DNA from: Hydrogenothermaceae bacterium
Lineage (GTDB): Bacteria; Aquificota; Aquificia; Aquificales; Hydrogenothermaceae
Assembly (NCBI GenBank): GCA_012961365.1
Contig: DTZN01000255.1
Coordinates: 1-18,216 of the forward strand
DNA length: 18,216 nt
Direction of reading: 5' to 3'
Below the pieces are notes generated by a model. That model ran no database searches and was not told the origin of the DNA. It was given only the letters and a program-made list of their open reading frames with translations. This document shows positions 13,897 through 18,216 of the stretch, one piece after another. How positions within the stretch are numbered: the first letter of the stretch is position 1; the number at the start of each line of letters is the position of its first letter. The position numbers were made by a program, and so were the translations under genes.

Positions 13897-14883
13897 CTAA
13901 AAATTAGTATACTCAGTAGATGATACTTCAAAAAAGTTTGTTAATTTTTTAACATCTTCTTTTTGTAAAAATTTGAGAGGATTATTTGGAATATTAAACT
14001 GAGGGTCAAATCCAAGTTCTTCTAATCTTCTATCTGCAATATATTTCATATACTGCTCAAGTTCTTTATAAGAAACACCAAATATTGTTGTTCCACCAAA
14101 TTTTGTTTTCAAGTAATTAAGCTCAAGTTCTACTGCATCTATGATTGTGTCTCTAATATTTTCAACAAAGTTAATATCGTCTACTATCTGGGGATTTTCT
14201 TCAATAATTGTTAAAATTGCTTCTATACCGTTTTGAAGATGTAAAGACTCATCAATTAAAACAAGCTCTACTCCAGAAACAACATTTTTCATTTTTCCTG
14301 TATCTTTCATTGCAAAGAAATGTGCAAATGCAGAATAGAAGAAAAGACCTTCTTGGATAATATTATTTAATAAAATAGAAGTTAAAATTTGTTTTTTACC
14401 TTCTAGTGTATCTGGGTCTGCTTTGCCATAAGTAATTCTATCTACTGCTCTAATTATTAATTCTTGTTTTTCTTGTAAGAGTTTGTCCTCAAGAGTTATA
14501 TCATAAACCCTTTTTCTGTCCATATCAAAGGAATTAATAATTATCTCAAAAAAATCAGAATGTATGTCTTCCATAAACATTTGAGCAGTAAAAGACATTT
14601 TTGCATAAGGGTCTGTTAAAACAGGGAAGAAACCATTACCTAAAACATTTTGAACAAGTAGTTCTGATGAAGCAAAGTATCCTACAGCACTATCAAAAAG
14701 TTCTTTTTCTGTAGGTGTTAAAGATTTATAATCAAGAACGTCTTGTTGAATATTTAGTTCTTCAGGAAACCAAACAGCCTTTTTTTGTTTTGTGTATAAT
14801 GTTTTAAAAACTGGATATTTTGGATTTTCCGAAAGTCTAATATTATCTCTAACTGAAGTTTTTCCGATAAATCCCTTAGACAT
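13897..14883 (-). CDS. nrdB: Ribonucleoside-diphosphate reductase small (beta) subunit, class Ic-like (R2c)
   Basis: Ferritin-fold metal subunit that generates the radical used by NrdA. The product is 328 residues. The six metal ligands are visible: Glu74 (ASSELLV), Glu105 and His108 (MEDIHSDFF), Glu178 (NIIQEGLFF), Glu212 and His215 (LIDESLHL). The residue four after His108, where class Ia enzymes carry the radical Tyr (E. coli Y122), is Phe112. The first ligand is Glu rather than Asp. Both are the defining changes of the chlamydial R2c type, which uses a Mn/Fe cofactor instead of a tyrosyl radical. Spacing between ligands (31, 3, 70, 34, 3) equals the chlamydial numbering as I remember it. 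Trp38 could serve radical transfer. Strong SD (AAGGAGG, 14893-14899). First gene of the operon under NrdR-box-like sites. Confidence 0.96.
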   Translation of the reverse strand: MSKGFIGKTSVRDNIRLSENPKYPVFKTLYTKQKKAVWFPEELNIQQDVLDYKSLTPTEKELFDSAVGYFASSELLVQNVLGNGFFPVLTDPYAKMSFTAQMFMEDIHSDFFEIIINSFDMDRKRVYDITLEDKLLQEKQELIIRAVDRITYGKADPDTLEGKKQILTSILLNNIIQEGLFFYSAFAHFFAMKDTGKMKNVVSGVELVLIDESLHLQNGIEAILTIIEENPQIVDDINFVENIRDTIIDAVELELNYLKTKFGGTTIFGVSYKELEQYMKYIADRRLEELGFDPQFNIPNNPLKFLQKEDVKKLTNFFEVSSTEYTNF

Positions 14884-14900
14884 GACTATAAACCTCCTTG

Positions 14901-14916
14901 ATACTATATATAGTGT
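14901..14916 (-). promoter_or_regulatory. NrdR box 1 (proximal)
   Basis: The plus strand reads ATACTATATATAGTGT, the minus strand ACACTATATATAGTAT. This nearly perfect palindrome closely matches the NrdR-box consensus (ACACwATATATwGTGT). It sits just downstream of the predicted transcription start of nrdB, directly before the SD. NrdR is the zinc/ATP-cone repressor of ribonucleotide reductase genes; its own gene is not in this window. Confidence 0.8.
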
Positions 14917-14925
14917 TTTCTATTT

Positions 14926-14954
14926 ACTATACCCCTACATATTGTGTTAGTCAA
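14926..14954 (-). promoter_or_regulatory. Promoter of the nrdB-nrdA operon
   Basis: On the minus strand TTGACT (-35, 14949-14954), exactly 17 bp, then TATAGT (-10, 14926-14931): both hexamers match consensus five of six. The transcript would start near 14919, with a leader of about 35 bases to the ATG at 14883. NrdR box 2 fills the spacer and box 1 follows the start, so repressor binding would block polymerase directly. Confidence 0.75.
14932..14947 (-). promoter_or_regulatory. NrdR box 2 (distal), in the promoter spacer
   Basis: The minus strand reads ACACAATATGTAGGGG. The left half matches the NrdR consensus well and the right half is degenerate. It begins 31 bp from box 1 (15-bp gap), i.e. 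about three helical turns, the paired arrangement known for NrdR-controlled promoters. It lies between the -35 and -10 hexamers. Confidence 0.7.
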
Positions 14955-15015
14955 GCAGATTTTCAGCAAGTTTTTATGGGGTTTTAAGAAATCTTTTTAA
15001 AATTTTATAAAAGAA

Positions 15016-15044
15016 TTGACAAATTTTTGGGTTTATTTTAAATT
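15016..15044 (+). promoter_or_regulatory. Candidate promoter of the di-heme peroxidase gene
   Basis: Perfect TTGACA (15016-15021), 17-bp spacer, TAAATT (15039-15044, four of six). The start would be near 15051, inside the palindrome at 15046-15066. The SD of the gene is AAGGAGGT at 15067-15074, so the leader is short (about 30 bases). Confidence 0.5.
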
Positions 15045-15045
15045 A

Positions 15046-15066
15046 TATTAATAATGATTATTAATA
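15046..15066. promoter_or_regulatory. Perfect 21-bp palindrome, Fur/PerR-type operator
   Basis: TATTAATAAT, a central G, then ATTATTAATA: the arms are perfectly complementary. The inner 15 bp (TAATAATGATTATTA) match the 7-1-7 Fur core (TGATAATnATTATCA) at 12 of the 14 arm positions and also the PerR core (TTATAATnATTATAA) at 12 of 14. It covers the predicted transcription start of a peroxidase gene and ends just before the SD. A Fur-family repressor responding to peroxide (PerR) or iron (Fur) is the natural candidate; which one is inference. Confidence 0.65.
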
Positions 15067-15080
15067 AAGGAGGTATCCAA

Positions 15081-16121
15081 ATGAAAAAATTTGCTTTAGC
15101 TTTAATAAGTTTGGCTGCAGCATCATCTGCGATGGCAATGTCAGATAAAGATTTATTAAAACAAGCTAAAATTTATTTTAAACCTCTTCCAAAAAAACCA
15201 ACATCTCCAGCTTACAATCCAACAACTCCTGAAAAGGTAAAACTTGGGAAAATGCTTTATTATGACCCAAGACTTTCTTTAAGTGGAGTTATTAGCTGTA
15301 ATACTTGCCACAATCTTTCATTATTTGGAGTAGATGGAGTGGAAACTGCTTTAGGACATAAATTCTTGACAGGTGGAAGGAATTCTCCAACTACCTTAAA
15401 TGCAGATTTTCAAATTGCTCAATTCTGGGATGGTAGAGCTAAGAATTTAGAAGAACAGGCAAAAGGTCCAATACTAGCTCATGTTGAAATGGCAGAACCT
15501 AATCCTGAACATGTTGTATCTAAACTAAAAACTATAGAAGGTTATGTAAAGGCTTTTAAACAAGCTTTCCCAAATGAAAAAGAACCTATAACATATGATA
15601 ATGTTGCTAAAGCTATAGCTGCATTTGAGAGAACTTTAATTACTCCATCTAGATTTGATAAATTTTTGGAAGGAGATTTAAATGCTTTAACAAAAAAAGA
15701 AAAAGAAGGTTTGAAACTTTTTATAGAAAAAGGTTGTGCTTCCTGTCATCAAGGAACAGCACTTGGTGGAACTATGTTCCAGAAAATGGGACTTGTAAAA
15801 CCATATCCTAAGGAAATTCTTGGAGAAGACCTTGGAAGATATAAAATTACTAAGAAAGAAGAAGATAAATATGTATTTAAAGTTCCTATTTTAAGAAATA
15901 TAACTAGAACTTATCCATACTTTAGCACAGGTAAAATCTGGGATATAAAAGAAGCAGTTAAAATAATGGCAGAATATCAGCTAGGATTAGAGCTTACAGA
16001 AGATGAAGTTAATAAAATTGTTGCTTTCTTAGACAGTTTAACTGGAAAAATTCCAAAAGAGGCTAGAACTTTACCAATACTGCCACCATCATCTCCAAAT
16101 ACTCCAAAGCCACAATTATAA
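15081..16121 (+). CDS. Di-heme cytochrome c peroxidase (CcpA/MauG superfamily), periplasmic
   Basis: Reduces hydrogen peroxide to water in the periplasm with electrons from a small cytochrome c. The 346-residue precursor has a signal peptide (1-19, ending ASSAMA). Two c-type haem sites are present: Cys73-Asn-Thr-Cys76-His77 and Cys219-Ala-Ser-Cys222-His223. His93 (ALGHKF) is the likely distal ligand of the peroxidatic haem, Glu136 in AHVEMAEP the likely catalytic acid, and Met296 in EAVKIMAEYQ the likely ligand of the electron-transfer haem. FWDGRAKNLEEQA is the family signature. One oddity: the usual PYFHDG is PYFSTG here (Ser282 for His). The tail is Pro-rich. I chose ATG 15081, not 15054, because AAGGAGGT precedes it and the signal peptide starts there. 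Divergent from nrdB, with its own promoter and operator. Confidence 0.94.
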   Translation: MKKFALALISLAAASSAMAMSDKDLLKQAKIYFKPLPKKPTSPAYNPTTPEKVKLGKMLYYDPRLSLSGVISCNTCHNLSLFGVDGVETALGHKFLTGGRNSPTTLNADFQIAQFWDGRAKNLEEQAKGPILAHVEMAEPNPEHVVSKLKTIEGYVKAFKQAFPNEKEPITYDNVAKAIAAFERTLITPSRFDKFLEGDLNALTKKEKEGLKLFIEKGCASCHQGTALGGTMFQKMGLVKPYPKEILGEDLGRYKITKKEEDKYVFKVPILRNITRTYPYFSTGKIWDIKEAVKIMAEYQLGLELTEDEVNKIVAFLDSLTGKIPKEARTLPILPPSSPNTPKPQL

Positions 16122-16128
16122 AATAAAC

Positions 16129-16148
16129 AAGCCCCCTTTTTGGGGCTT
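16129..16148. terminator. Bidirectional terminator between peroxidase gene and argB
   Basis: AAGCCCC (16129-16135) and GGGGCTT (16142-16148) form a perfect 7-bp stem around the 6-base loop CTTTTT. T-rich sequence follows on both strands (TTTATTAAT on plus, GTTTATTTTAT on minus). It lies between the stops of two converging genes. Confidence 0.8.
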
Positions 16149-16150
16149 TA

Positions 16151-17053
16151 TTAATCTAAAGTTATTTCTGTTCCAATTCCTTCAGATGTAAATATTTCAA
16201 GTAAAACGCAATGTAATACTCGGCCATCTAAAATATGGGCTTTTTTTACTCCTTTTTCTAGAGTAGTTATACATGCTTTTACTTTAGGTATCATTCCACC
16301 TGTGATTATTCCATCTTCTACCATCTGTTTTATTTGACTAACTTTTATTGAAGAAATTGTATTTCCATCTTTATCTTTTAAACCTTCTATATCAGTTAAA
16401 AATATAGCTTTTTCTGCCTTTAAAGCTCCTGCAACTTCTGCAGCAACAAAATCTGCATTTATGTTATAAGCATTTCCTTCATTGTCAAAACCAATAGGAG
16501 CAATAACAGGAATATAATTATCTTCTTCTAAATGTTTTAAAATCTGTGTATCAATAAACTCAACTTCTCCAACATGTCCTAAATCTAAAAGTTCTGTAGG
16601 TATGAAATTTCCCATTTCTTTAAAATACTCACTTGCATCTAATTTCCTAGCTCTTATAAGTCCACCGTCTTTTCCTGTTAACCCAACTGCTCTTATATGC
16701 CCTCCTGCATATTTATTTATAAGCATAACTATATTTTTATTAACTAATCCTCCAAGAACCATTTCTACAACATCCATGGTTTCCTTTGGTGTAATTCTTA
16801 AACCCCCAATAAATTTACTTTCCAATCCCATTTTTTTTAGATATTCTCCTATTTGAGGTCCACCACCATGAACTATTACAGGATTTATTCCTATATACTT
16901 AAGCATTAATATATCTTGTGCAAACGCAGACTTTAAATCTGCCTTTGCCATTGCATTTCCACCGTATTTTATGACAAAGGTTTTACCTCTAAATTTTGTG
17001 ATAAAAGGAAGAGCTTCCATTAAAATTTTTGCTTTTTCTAAAGCTTTTTCCAT
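16151..17053 (-). CDS. argB: Acetylglutamate kinase
   Basis: Phosphorylates N-acetyl-L-glutamate in the second step of arginine biosynthesis. The 300-residue protein starts MEKALEKAKILMEALPFITK. Amino-acid-kinase motifs are all present: TFVIKYGGNAM, then PVIVHGGGPQIGEYLKKMG. These are followed by VVEMVLGGLVNKNIVMLIN, AYNINADFVAAEVAGALKAE, IFLTDIEGL and the C-terminal GGMIPKVKACITTLEKGVKK. The reading frame stays open to 17146, but I chose ATG 17053 because AGGAGG lies 5 bases upstream and family members begin here. An N-terminal helix of this kind (residues 1-20) is found in arginine-inhibited, hexameric enzymes. Lies 89 bp downstream of the nuoG fragment on the same strand. Confidence 0.97.
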   Translation of the reverse strand: MEKALEKAKILMEALPFITKFRGKTFVIKYGGNAMAKADLKSAFAQDILMLKYIGINPVIVHGGGPQIGEYLKKMGLESKFIGGLRITPKETMDVVEMVLGGLVNKNIVMLINKYAGGHIRAVGLTGKDGGLIRARKLDASEYFKEMGNFIPTELLDLGHVGEVEFIDTQILKHLEEDNYIPVIAPIGFDNEGNAYNINADFVAAEVAGALKAEKAIFLTDIEGLKDKDGNTISSIKVSQIKQMVEDGIITGGMIPKVKACITTLEKGVKKAHILDGRVLHCVLLEIFTSEGIGTEITLD

Positions 17054-17142
17054 AAAGTCCTCCTTGACACTTAACTTTTTTCTTAGTAGATAGCAAAAAA
17101 AATTTTCTTGGTGCAGTGTAAGTAGTTGAAAACTATATTTTC

Positions 17143-18054
17143 TCATTTAATAGTTTCATTTTTTACATAGGCTAATTGTTTTTTTTCTTTCCAGTTGTTT
17201 AGGTTATTAGAATATTTAGAAAAATATGAAAAATCATAAATTTCAAAGTTAAGATTTATAAATCTATCAAAATTATAAAAACTAAATTTACTATTTATTT
17301 CCCTAACAGATTTAGGAGTATATTTACACATGTTTATTAAACTTCCTATTATTTTCTTTTCAGAAAAATTTTCCCTTAAAGGAGCTTTATTTTTTCTTTT
17401 TCCAAAAAATCCTTCAAATGTTCCACTTTCTTCTAGCCATAAATTTGTTCCTATAGATACATTTGCTAAATTAGTTAATTTGCTTTCAAAAGGAGATAAA
17501 ACTACTAAGTTGTTAAGCTTACTTAAAATAGTTTCTAAATAATTTTTATCTATATAATCAAAAACATCTTCGCCTGAAATTATTAGATTTTTTATTTTAC
17601 CTTCTTCTATAAATTTAAAAACTTCAGGTAAATAGTGGGAAATTTTTAAATTATTTAACTGTCCTATAGCATTTGTTTGATATGGTAAGATAATAACTTT
17701 ACTACCGGTATCTTTATAAAATTTTCCTAATTTCTTTCCAAATTCAAATGCAATGCTACCTTTGTTTGTATAAGAAGAATATAAAACAATAGTTTCTTCA
17801 TCTAAAATAGGCTTTATATCTTCCATATTTTTTAAAACTTTTGGGAAAAATTTTTTTAAGTTCTTTAGATTATTTCCAACATAAAAAACTTGTTTATCAT
17901 CAGAAATTTTGTTTCCTTCTTTGTATTTAGCTTTAAAGAAATAAGAAATAACAGGTGTCAAAGTTGATACGTCTTCACCTATTACAACGACTTTTTTTGC
18001 AGACAGAATATCTTTAAATGTTGGGAGTTTATAAATATAGGGTTTAAACTCCAA
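17143..18054 (-). CDS. nuoG: NADH-quinone oxidoreductase subunit G, C-terminal part (partial or split)
   Basis: Part of the peripheral arm of respiratory complex I. The 303 residues readable from the TTG at 18054 correspond to the molybdopterin-oxidoreductase-like C-terminal domain of NuoG. Evidence is KKVVVIGEDVSTLTPVISYF near the start, IKNLIISGEDV in the middle, and especially SKLTNLANVSIGTNLWLEES followed by GTFEGFFGKR. The latter matches the family pattern xTAxLADVVLPxxxxxExxGTFxNxEGR. The N-terminal [2Fe-2S] and [4Fe-4S] segments are missing. The frame stays open upstream of the TTG to a stop at 18130-18132. That stop lies in the compositionally foreign tip, so the gene is probably cut by the chimeric contig end. 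A genuine short gene starting at TTG cannot be excluded. It is divergent in sequence, so the subunit call is good but not certain. Confidence 0.75.
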   Translation of the reverse strand: MEFKPYIYKLPTFKDILSAKKVVVIGEDVSTLTPVISYFFKAKYKEGNKISDDKQVFYVGNNLKNLKKFFPKVLKNMEDIKPILDEETIVLYSSYTNKGSIAFEFGKKLGKFYKDTGSKVIILPYQTNAIGQLNNLKISHYLPEVFKFIEEGKIKNLIISGEDVFDYIDKNYLETILSKLNNLVVLSPFESKLTNLANVSIGTNLWLEESGTFEGFFGKRKNKAPLRENFSEKKIIGSLINMCKYTPKSVREINSKFSFYNFDRFINLNFEIYDFSYFSKYSNNLNNWKEKKQLAYVKNETIK

Positions 18055-18114
18055 CCTTGCGTGTATTATCTTTAAAATTTTCCCTTCCTTTAGGAGTGTT
18101 AGGTTTTTGCTTAC

Positions 18115-18216
18115 CCAAAAGGTTTTGGTTCAGCGGACTTGGAACCGGTTTCTGGTTTTGAATTTGTTCGGACGGCCCAAATATGATTTTCCCGGTAACG
18201 GCGGACAGCGCTGGTA
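18115..18216. other. Foreign, GC-richer tip of the contig
   Basis: From about 18115 the base composition rises abruptly above that of the window (many CGG, CCG, GGC). The plus strand is open (VLVQRTWNRFLVLNLFGRPK, then YDFPGNGGQRW). One minus-strand frame is also open (ALSAVTGKIIFGPSEQ...) and runs on to a TAA at 18044-18046 overlapping the TTG start of the nuoG fragment. I recognise neither product. By analogy with the left tip, this is most likely a chimeric join. The exact junction (about 18105-18125) cannot be fixed by eye. Confidence 0.5.

Noticed and set aside
17054..17146. N-terminal extension of argB starting at 17146
   Set aside because: The in-frame ATG at 17053 has a strong SD (AGGAGG) and matches the usual family start; the extension overlaps the nuoG stop and does not resemble ArgB.

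Overview
The window is AT-rich, densely packed bacterial DNA. Codon use and gene content (FliA, QueA, NadE, NrdAB, di-heme peroxidase, NuoG, many lysine- and isoleucine-rich proteins) suggest a thermophilic chemolithotroph of the Aquificota, most like Sulfurihydrogenibium/Hydrogenothermaceae. That placement is my reading of protein style, not a database result. Both extreme ends (about 1-70 and about 18115-18216) differ in base composition from the rest. The left end encodes part of an unrelated response-regulator receiver domain on the minus strand, so the window looks like a whole draft contig with chimeric tips.

Layout. 67-1162: the 3' part of the flagellar sigma factor gene fliA, then an unknown helical protein gene (+). 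1251-3167: minus-strand operon rpsU-yqeY-DUF2905-queA. 3259-4086: rsmI (+), tail to tail with a minus-strand four-gene operon at 4079-5849 (small single-pass membrane protein, DUF302-like membrane protein, a QueD/PTPS-family enzyme without the usual catalytic Cys, and an exported DUF4139-like protein). 5893-6350: non-coding, with a decayed IS200/IS605-type tnpB remnant. 6351-7356: a small lipoprotein-like gene (-) divergent from a secreted nickel superoxide dismutase gene (+). 7353-9071: glutamine-dependent NAD synthetase (-). 9361-11379: a c-di-GMP phosphodiesterase with a zinc-binding CZB-like sensor region and a degenerate GGDEF domain (+). 11425-14883: nrdB-nrdA ribonucleotide reductase operon (-). 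15081-16121: di-heme cytochrome c peroxidase (+). 16151-17053: argB (-). 17143-18054 and beyond: the C-terminal part of NuoG (-).

Themes. The nrdB-nrdA operon is the best-supported unusual item. The small subunit has Phe at the radical-Tyr position and Glu at the first metal-ligand position, the signature of class Ic (R2c, Mn/Fe) enzymes. Its promoter carries two NrdR-box-like palindromes 31 bp apart, one filling the -35/-10 spacer. Oxidative-stress genes recur: a Ni-SOD whose signal peptide cleavage would expose the nickel-hook His, and a di-heme peroxidase under a perfect Fur/PerR-type palindrome at its predicted transcription start. A radical-tyrosine-free RNR, Ni-SOD and a PerR-like controlled peroxidase would fit a microaerophile living at an oxygen/sulfide boundary; this is inference.
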